Of a DNA stretch of 36,708 nt, positions 26,911 to 35,005 are shown piece by piece. Made by a program: the position numbers and the translations under genes. Source of the stretch: Abyssisolibacter fermentans (GTDB taxonomy: Bacteria; Bacillota; Clostridia; Tissierellales; MCWD3); assembly GCF_001559865.1 (NCBI RefSeq), contig NZ_LOHE01000013.1:1-36708 (forward strand), read 5' to 3'. A model generated the notes under the pieces. That model was not told the DNA's origin and did not search any database. It saw only the letters and a list, made by a program, of their open reading frames with translations. How positions within the stretch are numbered: position 1 is the first letter of the stretch; each line of letters starts with the position of its first letter.

Positions 26911-27045
26911 CTCAACTGGCTAAAGCCATTAACTAAAAAATACAAAGCTGACGATTTTGGTAGTAAGATTAAGAAATTAAGGAATTTAGGAAAAGAAAAA
27001 ACTAACTCAAAAGGAGCTTCCTTTTACGCAGTATTCCGTTCCTAA
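26911..27045 (+). pseudogene. Lys-rich open frame beside the IS end
   Basis: A plus frame that starts inside the IS hairpins ends at 27045 after ADDFGSKIKKLRNLGKEK and GASFYAVFRS. The Lys-rich second part has coding character but no start codon or ribosome binding site. It may be a gene end cut by the IS. Family not recognised. Confidence 0.25.
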
Positions 27046-27072
27046 ATGATTGTACTTTTCTCTTATTTATTG

Positions 27073-27115
27073 AAAAAAAATGATTCTCTTCGTAGTTATC
27101 TAGATAAAGAATCAT
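27073..27115 (-). terminator. Strong terminator of the RiPP/protease operon
   Basis: On the minus strand ATGATTCT (27115-27108) pairs with AGAATCAT (27087-27080), followed by a run of T (27079-27073). The loop contains TTATCTAGATAA, itself a palindrome. It is the first clear terminator about 180 bases after the S8 peptidase stop codon. Confidence 0.8.
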
Positions 27116-27296
27116 CTTGTTTGTTTATTCCTTTATGTTTGCTAGTATAATAGCCTGATAGATAAGGTGAGCCTCCATTGAAATCATATGGTAGTAAAAA
27201 TTATTATCCAATGCTCAGTTTTGTAATCCTGATGGAGCTACCCCACGCCCCATAGTCTAAAATTGAATTCTACGACAAATACTAAATTAATCAACT
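27116..27296. other. Region between S8 peptidase and terminator, unassigned
   Basis: A G-rich piece (GGGGCGTGGGGTAGCTCCAT at about 27231-27250, minus strand) stands out against the AT-rich background. Frames through it contain stops. It could be a short structured RNA or a gene relic; I cannot assign it. Confidence 0.3.
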
Positions 27297-28628
27297 TTAA
27301 GTATTATGACATGAAATAATAGACTTATATGCATTTAAAATACCTCCACATTTAACTTTATTTTTGAGTTTATCAATTTTAGTCACATTTTCAGGATGCA
27401 TAATAATACTTTTAATTTCCTGAGGTAAAAGTTTCGGATTTTTTTCCAAAATTAAACTACAAACACCAGACACAAATGGTGCAGCTACAGAAGTTCCTTG
27501 AGCTTTAATATACTTGTTATCAGAATATGTACTGGCAATATTATTTCCAGGAGCTGCAATATCTACATTCTCACCATAATTTGACTTTATATACAATGAA
27601 CCACTTTCGTCTACAGCCGTTATAATAATACAATTTTTCAAACCATAGCATGCAGGATACACTGGTTCTACTTTTAAATCAAGTCCATCATTACCTGCTG
27701 CTATTACAAACAAAATATCACTTGCTCTTTCCAATGCTTTTTTCTCTTTTTCTGAAAATTCTCTTCCACTAAAACTACAATTTAAAATTCTAATATTGTG
27801 TTTAATTGCATATTCAATTGCAAGTACAAAAGCATCACTTGTTTTATTAAAAATAGTACATTCTTCAGTGTAATTTCCTAATACCTTTAAAGAAATTACA
27901 TTAGGATTATTTACTATTCCAACTATACCAACTTTATTCAATGGATATCCAGATATTATTCCTGCGATGTGCGTTCCATGCCCAACTTGTGCTGAATATT
28001 TTTGTAATCCTTCATTCGATGGATATATATCATTATTATCATGTACAAAATTATAACTAAGTTTTTTGTTAATACTATTTTTTAAGTTAATATGATTATA
28101 ATTTATCCCAGTATCAGCAACTCCTATTTTTATTGTTGATTTTGATATATATTTCCAAACTGGTACAATATTTATATCAATGCCATTTCTTTGATTAAAC
28201 ATACCCCATTGATATTTAAAATGAGAGCTTATTGGCATAGGAATATTGTATAAATTAAATGTATAAAATACATCACCTAATTTTCTTTCTTTTGTGTATA
28301 CTTTTATATAATAAACTTTTCCCTTTAGTAGTGTAGTTGCTATTTTTATTATATTCTTATCGATAGCATAAGCACTATTTACATACATACACAGTGTTTC
28401 TTCATATATAGCACCACACAACTTAAATTTACTATTACAAATAAATTCATAACTACCTGTACAAGTAGGTATGAAACGATATAACTTAAAATTACTATTA
28501 TAGCTCAGTTTATCTTCATATAAGATATTAGATTTTATACTAATATCAGATAAATAACCTTTCATATCATTAACACTTCCAAACTTCTGAATATATACCA
28601 TGTTCATATCAACTCTAATGAAGCACAT
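27297..28628 (-). CDS. S8 subtilisin-like peptidase, probable RiPP leader protease, 443 aa
   Basis: A complete subtilase core is present: Asp in GVADTGINYNH (about 172), His in GHGTHIAG (about 217), oxyanion Asn in AAGND (about 313) and Ser in GTSVAAP (about 380). Residues 45-130 form a beta-rich domain (FKLYRFIPTCTGSYEF, VYYIKVYTKERKLGDVFYTF) resembling the pre-peptidase C-terminal (PPC-like) fold. There is no signal peptide and no I9 propeptide, so the protein may work in the cytoplasm, where RiPP leader peptides are cut in some clusters (LanP-type subtilases). The start is uncertain: ATG 28628 lacks a clear ribosome binding site, and Met8 or Met10 are alternatives. Last gene of the putative RiPP operon, followed by the terminator at 27073. 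Confidence 0.9.
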   Translation of the reverse strand: MCFIRVDMNMVYIQKFGSVNDMKGYLSDISIKSNILYEDKLSYNSNFKLYRFIPTCTGSYEFICNSKFKLCGAIYEETLCMYVNSAYAIDKNIIKIATTLLKGKVYYIKVYTKERKLGDVFYTFNLYNIPMPISSHFKYQWGMFNQRNGIDINIVPVWKYISKSTIKIGVADTGINYNHINLKNSINKKLSYNFVHDNNDIYPSNEGLQKYSAQVGHGTHIAGIISGYPLNKVGIVGIVNNPNVISLKVLGNYTEECTIFNKTSDAFVLAIEYAIKHNIRILNCSFSGREFSEKEKKALERASDILFVIAAGNDGLDLKVEPVYPACYGLKNCIIITAVDESGSLYIKSNYGENVDIAAPGNNIASTYSDNKYIKAQGTSVAAPFVSGVCSLILEKNPKLLPQEIKSIIMHPENVTKIDKLKNKVKCGGILNAYKSIISCHNT

Positions 28629-28781
28629 TGTCAGTTTATCTATTTACGCTAAATCAGTCTTTTTCTTTCATATTTACAGGTAGCTAATTAACTGTAAATT
28701 TATTGTTTGATGAACCCTACTTCCTGTTGTAAACTTATACCTATAAATTTAGATATAATCTTTGCATTTATAATTTTTACA

Positions 28782-29468
28782 CTAATTCTTCAATTCTTTA
28801 CCAAACCTTTGTAACGATAGTTTAAGTATAATAAAACTTATACTTAAAAGGATTATTCTACCTAACCATAGCTCTGGGTCATATGTTATATAATACCCTT
28901 GTCCACCTAATCCTAGAATTTTAATTGTCAAAGGGATGGTAACGAAAACATTATTTATTATAAGTAAAATTAGTATTATTAAATAGAAGATACCAAAAAC
29001 AAGTATATCTTTTTTGAATAATAATCTTAAGCCAATTACAAATATGATACAAATAATTATTTCCAATGATACAATTGCTAAGTTAACAAAAAAAAGGCAT
29101 ACATTTACTTCTCCGAAATATATATAATTTATTACTAATACTAATAATTGACCAATTATAAAAGCACTAATATTTGTTATACTAATTAATAAAACTATCC
29201 TATATATTTCCGTTTTTATGTCCTTTATATAAATTACCAAATAATTTTTTATGCTATCTATTGATCTTTCATTAAAAAGTATATTTACAAAGATTGCACT
29301 TGATATAACAATAAAAATTTGCTGAAAATTGTATCTGTATATATATTGTTCTATCCCTGACATTAATAAAATAGATTTATTATCAACTATAGCTAATAAT
29401 ATATAATTAAATACCATTAGAAAAAAAAAGAATTTAGATCTTTTCAAAGAATTCCACTTCGCACGCAT
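28782..29468 (-). CDS. ABC-2-like membrane protein of the RiPP locus, 228 aa
   Basis: Six hydrophobic helices fill the protein (for example FFFFLMVFNYILLAIVD, LVLVINYIYF, FFVNLAIVSLEIIICIIFVI, IFYLIILILLIINNVF), with a charged loop NERSIDSIKNYLVIYIKDIK. This is the pattern of ABC-2 permeases. ATG 29468 follows GGTGGGGTGG; a GTG at 29480 overlaps that site. It is 26 bases after the larger permease gene and in the same operon, so it is probably the second membrane subunit of the exporter or immunity pump. Confidence 0.72.
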   Translation of the reverse strand: MRAKWNSLKRSKFFFFLMVFNYILLAIVDNKSILLMSGIEQYIYRYNFQQIFIVISSAIFVNILFNERSIDSIKNYLVIYIKDIKTEIYRIVLLISITNISAFIIGQLLVLVINYIYFGEVNVCLFFVNLAIVSLEIIICIIFVIGLRLLFKKDILVFGIFYLIILILLIINNVFVTIPLTIKILGLGGQGYYITYDPELWLGRIILLSISFIILKLSLQRFGKELKN

Positions 29469-29494
29469 TTTCCACCCCACCTTTTTCCAATCAA

Positions 29495-30916
29495 TTAAAT
29501 ACTTTCTAAAATTTTATACACTTCACTATCATTAAATATTTCGTTAAAATATACTTCTAGTAATTGTACAAATTCTTTATTTGTTTTAGGATTTTGTTCA
29601 AGCGTCACACGATATAATCTTTCAATATGATCTGGATACTTTTCATATACTAGTAAAGCTATCCTATAGACAAAGTTAAAGCGAGTTGTTGGAACACTAA
29701 ATATTTCATTAATCTCATCAATATAGTATGTTTTCACATTTTGGGATTGCTCTATATGAATAGCATCGCATAAGTCTTTCAAAATGATAATACTGTAGCC
29801 TTCTATTAAATGCCTCGTATATCTACTTTGTGAATATCCATTAACATTTTTAGCCATTTCAACTTGTATTTCTTCAATAAAGTTTCTTAAAAAATCCGGT
29901 TCATCAAAATATATCATTGAACTTGATAATAAATTTACTTCTATTGTATTTTTATCTATCATAACAGTTTTTGGCTTTTTTTCTTGCAATCTCCATAAAA
30001 CTTTAGATAAGCATTCTTTATCAATTATGTAATTTGAATACTCTGTATTAGGTTGAATTTTTTTAAATTGCTTTTCTAGTTCATCTATAATATTACAAAT
30101 TTCATCTACTTTATTCTTTGAAACTGCTCTATATTCAATAGCATTATCTCCATAGGTAGCTAGCATAAAACTTTGCTTTTTAACATTATTGTATTGCGAG
30201 TAATCATAATACAATATAGCTACATAAGATATACTGCAAGCAATAGTTATAACCACCAACTTTTTTAACATATGTTTTTTGTTTAATTTAGTAAATAAAT
30301 ACGTCGTGAATAAAAATAGAAAAGTTAATACCAACAAACTTAAAATATTGGTGATATTAAGAACATTTATTGAATTCAGCTGCTCACTTATCGAAAGTAA
30401 ATGGCTAGCTCCATCATAAATTAATGGATTATATCCCATAAAGTTAAATATTACCAAACCAATTATTATTATCAATCCAACATGTTTTTTATAAAACACA
30501 CCTCCAATGGCACCTAAAGAAATGGCAAATATATATTGTAACATTGCAACAAAAAGAGCATTTATAAGGTTGGCACTCATAAAATAAATTAATTGCAAGA
30601 AAATACATATAAACCAAGTAAAATTCATTATACCTACAACTAGATACAGCAATAAAAACTTCTTTTTATTCGATAAACTACTTATATCCAAAATAAACTG
30701 CCTATTTTTTTTCTTAAATATCGAAAAAACAAAATATACATTAATAGAAATCCAAGTAGTTACTAAATAATTACTACTGACTTTTAATGTAATATCTTCA
30801 AGCTGTAATACAACTATTAAAATAAAAAATAAAGCATTTATTAAAATTTTATATTTCAATCCATTAAAAATCTCTTCATTACTTATTTTTATGGTTCTTC
30901 TGATTATCCTTAACAT
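29495..30916 (-). CDS. Membrane protein with large soluble domain, RiPP ABC system, 473 aa
   Basis: N-terminal half (residues 20-235) has about seven hydrophobic helices. The C-terminal half (about 240-473) is soluble with helices such as DEICNIIDELEKQFKKI and QSRYTRHLIEGYSIIILKDL. ATG 30916 follows GGAGATGAATT, and the gene overlaps the ATPase stop by seven bases, so it is translationally coupled. By position it is an ABC permease partner. The soluble part loosely recalls the M1-type gluzincin domains fused to some ABC permeases (helix with an HExxH site, then EGY/EGL), but there is no HExxH: the corresponding place reads EEIQVE. If it is such a domain it is inactive; that reading is uncertain. 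Confidence 0.72.
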   Translation of the reverse strand: MLRIIRRTIKISNEEIFNGLKYKILINALFFILIVVLQLEDITLKVSSNYLVTTWISINVYFVFSIFKKKNRQFILDISSLSNKKKFLLLYLVVGIMNFTWFICIFLQLIYFMSANLINALFVAMLQYIFAISLGAIGGVFYKKHVGLIIIIGLVIFNFMGYNPLIYDGASHLLSISEQLNSINVLNITNILSLLVLTFLFLFTTYLFTKLNKKHMLKKLVVITIACSISYVAILYYDYSQYNNVKKQSFMLATYGDNAIEYRAVSKNKVDEICNIIDELEKQFKKIQPNTEYSNYIIDKECLSKVLWRLQEKKPKTVMIDKNTIEVNLLSSSMIYFDEPDFLRNFIEEIQVEMAKNVNGYSQSRYTRHLIEGYSIIILKDLCDAIHIEQSQNVKTYYIDEINEIFSVPTTRFNFVYRIALLVYEKYPDHIERLYRVTLEQNPKTNKEFVQLLEVYFNEIFNDSEVYKILESI

Positions 30917-31797
30917 AATTCATCTCCTTCATCAAAAAACGTCATGTAAAAATATGCGTCTTCCAATGTTGGAGTTACAGGTTCATATTTATTATCAATA
31001 AACTCATCTAAAATAAATCGAACCTCTACTGTATTTTTTTTCCTCAATATAGAAATTATTTTTTTATATTTTGTTTTATCTATGTTAGCTTTTATATGTA
31101 AAGTATCAATATAAATTTTACCTTCTACACTTTTTAATAACTCTTCTATAGATCCACAATAAATCATTCTTCCCTTTTTCATGATGCCTATACTATTGCA
31201 TAACATTGCTATATCAGAAACTATATGTGTTGAGATGATTATTGTACTACTTTCACTTTTTTCATTTATTATATTCCTAAATCTCAATCTTTCATTAGGA
31301 TCTAATCCTACTGTGGGTTCATCTAAAATTATAAGTTCAGAATTTCCAATAAAGGATTGTGCAATAGCTAGTCTCTGCTTCATACCGCCAGATAACTCAT
31401 TTATTTTACTATATGTCTTATCTTTCAAATTAAATTGTTCAATTAAATCTTTAATTTCTTTATGTCTAGTCTCGTCTTTAACATTTTTTAATAATGCTAT
31501 ATAATCTAACATTTCATATACTGTTAATTTTTCGAAAAAAGGAAAGTTTTGAGGTAAATAGCCTATCTTCTTTCTTAAATCTTCTATATTTTCCATTATA
31601 TCATAGCCATCTATCATTATTTGACCTTCTTGAACTGGCATAACTGTAGCTATTGTTTTTAATAGAGTAGTTTTTCCTGCACCATTTTCTCCTAACAATC
31701 CAAAAATTCCTTTTGGAATAATCGTATTTATTGAAACTAAAGATTTACTTTTACTTTTTATATATTTCTTTGATAAATTTCTAATGTCTATATTCAT
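30910..31797 (-). CDS. ABC transporter ATPase of the RiPP locus, 295 aa
   Basis: Complete nucleotide-binding subunit: Walker A GENGAGKTT near residue 37, Q-loop LPQNFPFFEKLT, signature LSGGMKQRL, Walker B LIILDEPTVGLD and H-loop STHIVSDIAML. A C-terminal stretch of about 80 residues (IYIDTLHIKANIDKTKYKKI) is as in bacitracin/lantibiotic immunity-type ATPases. ATG 31797 follows GGTGGAGATG. It overlaps the permease gene by seven bases and should form an exporter or self-protection pump with the two membrane proteins downstream. It lies 667 bases after the precursor gene, so its own promoter is likely in that gap. Confidence 0.92.
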   Translation of the reverse strand: MNIDIRNLSKKYIKSKSKSLVSINTIIPKGIFGLLGENGAGKTTLLKTIATVMPVQEGQIMIDGYDIMENIEDLRKKIGYLPQNFPFFEKLTVYEMLDYIALLKNVKDETRHKEIKDLIEQFNLKDKTYSKINELSGGMKQRLAIAQSFIGNSELIILDEPTVGLDPNERLRFRNIINEKSESSTIIISTHIVSDIAMLCNSIGIMKKGRMIYCGSIEELLKSVEGKIYIDTLHIKANIDKTKYKKIISILRKKNTVEVRFILDEFIDNKYEPVTPTLEDAYFYMTFFDEGDELC

Positions 31798-32235
31798 TTT
31801 CTACATCTCCACCCTTATATCATATTGTTAAATACTATCCTATATCTAAGCTTATTCATTTATAGTTATTATATTGAATTATGTAGATGGTAAAAAAACA
31901 CTTATCATAAACCAACTTTAGAAATTAATATAGTAATTTACACTTAGGATGTTATATAATAAATGGCTGTTAATTTCTTTTAATAATATGCATGGAACCT
32001 TTATATCAATGTCTAATATTTACTAAGTACAAATCTTTTAATAGAATTATCTACAATAACCTTACCATTTTAAATACAAGTACCCTTTAAGCATACTTTT
32101 TCACAGTATACAGGCTGTATGTAACAATAAACATTTAGAATTTTTAGTTAATTTATTTAAGATATTATATATGCTACTTTCGTAAATCAAATCTAACTCG
32201 AACTTGGATAATCGAAAATTAATAACTTATATCTA

Positions 32236-32289
32236 TTGATAAAGCTACTTATTGACAGCTATCGGGAAATAAATGAATCCCTTTATCAA
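32236..32289. repeat. 9-bp inverted repeat with nested short stem
   Basis: TTGATAAAG (32236-32244) pairs with CTTTATCAA (32281-32289), a 36-base loop. Inside is GGGA (32264-32267), which can pair with TCCC (32278-32281), sharing one base with the outer arm. Two exclusive forms are therefore possible. Confidence 0.45.
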
Positions 32290-32310
32290 ACTTATTAAAA
32301 TACTAATTTA

Positions 32311-32360
32311 ATATAAGGTTAAATGTTAGATTAATTACACTAAACAATTTAACCTTATAT
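32311..32360 (-). terminator. 14-bp perfect inverted repeat after the precursor gene
   Basis: ATATAAGGTTAAAT (32311-32324) and ATTTAACCTTATAT (32347-32360) with a 22-base loop lie about 105-155 bases after the precursor stop. Read on the minus strand it is followed by TAAATTAGTA, without a U-run. It may end, stabilise or attenuate the precursor transcript before the ABC genes. Confidence 0.55.
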
Positions 32361-32464
32361 ATTTTGTTATAAAACCTAAATAAAAAATTATTGAGCTAGC
32401 CTTACTAGTACAGTTAACTATTAAATCAATTTACTATGACAATTAATGATTATACTTTTTCAAA

Positions 32465-32632
32465 CTATCCTACCTTTGTACATTCAGTTCCAAAATCACA
32501 AGAGTTACAATCACCATTGCCAAAGTCTATCGCGTCACAACTGTCACATCTGTCGCTCGCATCGCACCATATACACCAATTAGGCTCTCTATCATTAGTA
32601 TGTTCTAATGATTTATTATTTAGCTGTTTCAT
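32465..32632 (-). CDS. Cys-rich RiPP precursor peptide, 55 aa
   Basis: A strong ribosome binding site (GGGGGGAGGTG) lies seven bases before ATG 32632; an in-frame TTG at 32650 is upstream of it. The leader-like first 19 residues (MKQLNNKSLEHTNDREPNW) hold no Cys. The core has seven Cys at 20, 23, 29, 32, 42, 45 and 51. Five are followed four residues on by Asp (C20-D24, C23-D27, C29-D33, C32-D36, C42-D46), and the CxxCD unit occurs three times (CIWCD, CDSCD, CNSCD). CX3D is the crosslinked unit in ranthipeptides such as freyrasin, where a radical SAM enzyme links Cys to the beta carbon of Asp. The gene sits between the radical SAM maturase and the ABC genes. It also recalls the CLI_3235-class clostridial bacteriocin precursors next to CcpM maturases. 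Product not known. Confidence 0.85.
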   Translation of the reverse strand: MKQLNNKSLEHTNDREPNWCIWCDASDRCDSCDAIDFGNGDCNSCDFGTECTKVG

Positions 32633-32829
32633 AATTTCACCTCCCCCCAAAATATATTAAGTTAAAAATTTTTAATGCGCTAAAACATATTTCATTTTAA
32701 AATAATTTCTAAATAATAATCCATGTTTTAAAAATATAGATTTATTTCTATCTAAAATTTAACAAAATAAATATAAGCCTTTTATCATAAAATTATATTA
32801 TTAGATACTAATCTTATACAATTATTATA

Positions 32830-34191
32830 TTAGTAATTACTAAACAACTGTTTTTTTGCATTATCATCTAGTTTTATATATATTTCTAATAATCTTTCTA
32901 CGATTGATATTCTATATTCACAATGTTTATCAGATGGTTCATTAATGCTCTGATTAGCAACATAGTTTTCATTAATACATCCACCAGCACATATATTTTT
33001 TGCAATACAGAACTCACATTTTTTAAAATTTACTAAATCTACGTTTGAATAAAAATTTAAATTTTCCTCTAATTTCTCATCACTTACATTACCAAGTACA
33101 TACTCTTCTATACCAACGAATCTATGACATGGATATATTTTACCATCTATATCAACCGCCATTAAATTTGATCCTGCTCCACATCCTTTAGTTCTAATAC
33201 CATCTGAATTAAACTTTTTTAGCATATTAATAAACGTATGGTATTTTCTTACTTCATTATATTTTCCACAATTTATAAGATTCTCTAATTTGTCTAGTAA
33301 ATTGTGTGTACTATTTTTTAATAAGTTATAATCTTTATCATTTAGAAGATTATCTGCTTCAGCCCATGCTACTTTCTTAAAGCCAAATTTATTTACTATA
33401 TGAGTAATACTATCCATTACGTCTAAATTAGGAGGAGATAATGTGGCTCTAGCAGTTATAAACTTTTTTAATCCGCTTGTTTTCTTCTTTATATCATTAT
33501 AAACGCCTTTGTTGTTAGCATAATATCTATTTGAATCATTCATTTCTTTTGATCCATCTATGCTAACGGTAAGATCTATTTTGTTATTAATAATAAATTT
33601 TTCTATTTTTTTATCTATTAAAGTTGCATTTGTTGTCATCGAAAAATTAAATTTTTTATTGCTATTCTTCTCTATTTCTCTTGTATACTCAATGACCTCT
33701 TCAATTAATTCAATATTCAAGAGTGGTTCTCCACCAAAGAAGCAAATGCTTAACTTATCTGATGGTGACTGTTGTATAAAATAATCAATAGCTTTTTTAG
33801 CAACTATAAAATCCATTTTGCCCTTATTTGAATATTCTCCATTTTCTCCATAACAATATTTACATCTCAAATTACATTCCTGAGAAATCATTAATGTTAA
33901 GGCTGTTGAATTTAAAAACTTCTTTTTCATTACAACTTTATTATATAACTCGTCCAATTTGGATTCATTTTCTGGTGTAACGAGAATAAAATTATTCTCA
34001 AAAAATCTAACGGTATCTATGTATTTTTCTCTATTTATATTATCATCATTAATCAAAATATTATAAGAATTTTCATCCATTAGAAATATAGCATTAGTCA
34101 TTAAATTATATAAGTAATAATTATCGTTAAAAAACTTAATTGCAAATGGATAATATTTATTAATATCTTTATTAAATTTTACTACTGTCAT
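32830..34191 (-). CDS. Radical SAM/SPASM peptide maturase, 453 aa
   Basis: Residues 1-90 may form a precursor-recognition (RRE-like) domain. The radical SAM core has CNLRCKYC (C106, C110, C113 ligating the SAM cluster), FFGGEPLL near 153 and further barrel strands such as FSMTTNATLI and LTVSIDGS. The C-terminal SPASM domain is canonical: C337-x12-G-x4-C355, then C392-x2-C395-x5-C401-x3-C405-x18-C424, seven cysteines for two auxiliary Fe-S clusters. Such enzymes install thioether or C-C links in peptides. ATG 34191 follows GGGGGG. It is the first gene of the locus, 197 bases before the precursor, whose CX3D cysteines are its likely substrate. A general name such as CcpM is plausible but not proven. 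Confidence 0.93.
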   Translation of the reverse strand: MTVVKFNKDINKYYPFAIKFFNDNYYLYNLMTNAIFLMDENSYNILINDDNINREKYIDTVRFFENNFILVTPENESKLDELYNKVVMKKKFLNSTALTLMISQECNLRCKYCYGENGEYSNKGKMDFIVAKKAIDYFIQQSPSDKLSICFFGGEPLLNIELIEEVIEYTREIEKNSNKKFNFSMTTNATLIDKKIEKFIINNKIDLTVSIDGSKEMNDSNRYYANNKGVYNDIKKKTSGLKKFITARATLSPPNLDVMDSITHIVNKFGFKKVAWAEADNLLNDKDYNLLKNSTHNLLDKLENLINCGKYNEVRKYHTFINMLKKFNSDGIRTKGCGAGSNLMAVDIDGKIYPCHRFVGIEEYVLGNVSDEKLEENLNFYSNVDLVNFKKCEFCIAKNICAGGCINENYVANQSINEPSDKHCEYRISIVERLLEIYIKLDDNAKKQLFSNY

Positions 34192-34511
34192 AAAATCCCC
34201 CCAATAATTCTATGTGATCTTTCTTAATAACAACATTTACTGTTTTAACAAGTCTTTTCTTTAGTTTGATCATTTTTCTGCATACACCAGCCCCTTTACT
34301 AATTCACTATTTAGTGCTCCGTTCTCCTTGATTATCACTTACTATTATGAACTTAAAATACCAGATAAAATAAAACTACACATACTATATTATTTTTTTG
34401 CTAAATCTTCGCATCATTTATGCCAATTTGCTTTTAAATATTAATTAAACAACACACCTACTAAAGTAGGTGGATTTAGGCATAAATGCCTAAGACTGAA
34501 AGTCTTGTTTA

Positions 34512-34545
34512 GGCTTAAGCCCACTCAAGTTTTTGAGCTTAAGCC
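34512..34545. terminator. Hairpin at the 3' end of tnpA
   Basis: GGCTTAAGC and GCTTAAGCC form a 9-bp stem with an inner CTCAA/TTGAG pair and a T-rich apical loop. Right after the tnpA stop (minus strand), it probably serves both as terminator and as part of the element's end. Confidence 0.6.
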
Positions 34546-34556
34546 CAATAAATTTG

Positions 34557-34982
34557 CTATTCTTCAACCTTAAAATCACTTTTAGTAACTGGTATTTCTT
34601 GATTTTCTATATAATTTTTCACTATCTCTTCTGTTACATTACCTACTGCCCGCAAAAAATATCCTCTTGCCCACAAATGTTGTCCCCAATACCTTTTTCT
34701 TAACTCTGGGTACTGTTCTTGTAATAATCTAGACGATCTTCCTTTCAAGTACTGTACTGTTTTACTTGGTGATAAATTTGGTGGACATGATACTAACATA
34801 TGAACATGGTCTTTTCCTACACTACCTTTTATTATCTTTATATTTCTTGCTTCACATCCTTGTATTATTAAGTCTCTTAGTCTTATTGAAATTGGTTTTA
34901 CTAATACTTTATATCTGTATTTTGTAACCCATATTATATGGTACTTGATATTATATATACACATATCATTTTCATATTCCAT
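34557..34982 (-). CDS. tnpA: TnpA, Y1 HUH single-strand transposase, 141 aa
   Basis: Complete IS200/IS605 transposase. It has YHIIWVTKYRYKVL near residue 15, the HUH pair in GKDHVHML, VQYLKGRSSRLL, RYWGQHLWARGYF and the catalytic Tyr in EIVKNYIENQE. It cuts and joins single-stranded element ends at lagging-strand sites. Length (141) is usual. ATG 34982 follows AAGAGGTG, which is inside a hairpin (34981-35005). An in-frame start at 35012 would include residues not seen in the family. No frame breaks, so it could be active and could also move degenerate copies in trans. Confidence 0.95.
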   Translation of the reverse strand: MEYENDMCIYNIKYHIIWVTKYRYKVLVKPISIRLRDLIIQGCEARNIKIIKGSVGKDHVHMLVSCPPNLSPSKTVQYLKGRSSRLLQEQYPELRKRYWGQHLWARGYFLRAVGNVTEEIVKNYIENQEIPVTKSDFKVEE

Positions 34983-35005
34983 ACTAATCACCTCTTGATT
35001 AGTAT
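34981..35005 (-). promoter_or_regulatory. Hairpin covering the tnpA ribosome binding site
   Basis: ATACTAATC (34981-34989) and GATTAGTAT (34997-35005) form a perfect 9-bp stem with the loop ACCTCTT. In the transcript the loop is AAGAGGT, the ribosome binding site, and the 3' arm covers the ATG. Low TnpA translation is expected, as known for IS200. Confidence 0.75.

Larger units (their letters stand above)
31798..32464 (-). other. Gap between precursor and ABC genes, hairpin-rich
   Basis: 667 bases without a gene. It contains two long inverted repeats (32236-32289 and 32311-32360), listed separately. A weak minus-strand promoter, TATAAT with a poor TTTACC -35 about 90 bases before the ATPase start, is possible. 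The length is large for genes meant to work together, and suggests a processed or attenuated transcript. Confidence 0.5.

Noticed and set aside
27116-27296. Known riboswitch class (c-di-GMP, THF, T-box)
   Set aside because: None of the conserved core strings of these classes is present.
32465-32632. Precursor as a zinc-binding or metallothionein-like protein instead of a RiPP
   Set aside because: The CxxC pairs could bind metal, but the adjacent SPASM maturase, protease and ABC genes and the leader-like Cys-free N-terminus fit a modified peptide better. Not fully excluded.
32436-32660. Plus-strand 74-codon frame over the precursor gene
   Set aside because: It is antisense to the precursor, which has a strong ribosome binding site and a meaningful Cys/Asp pattern.
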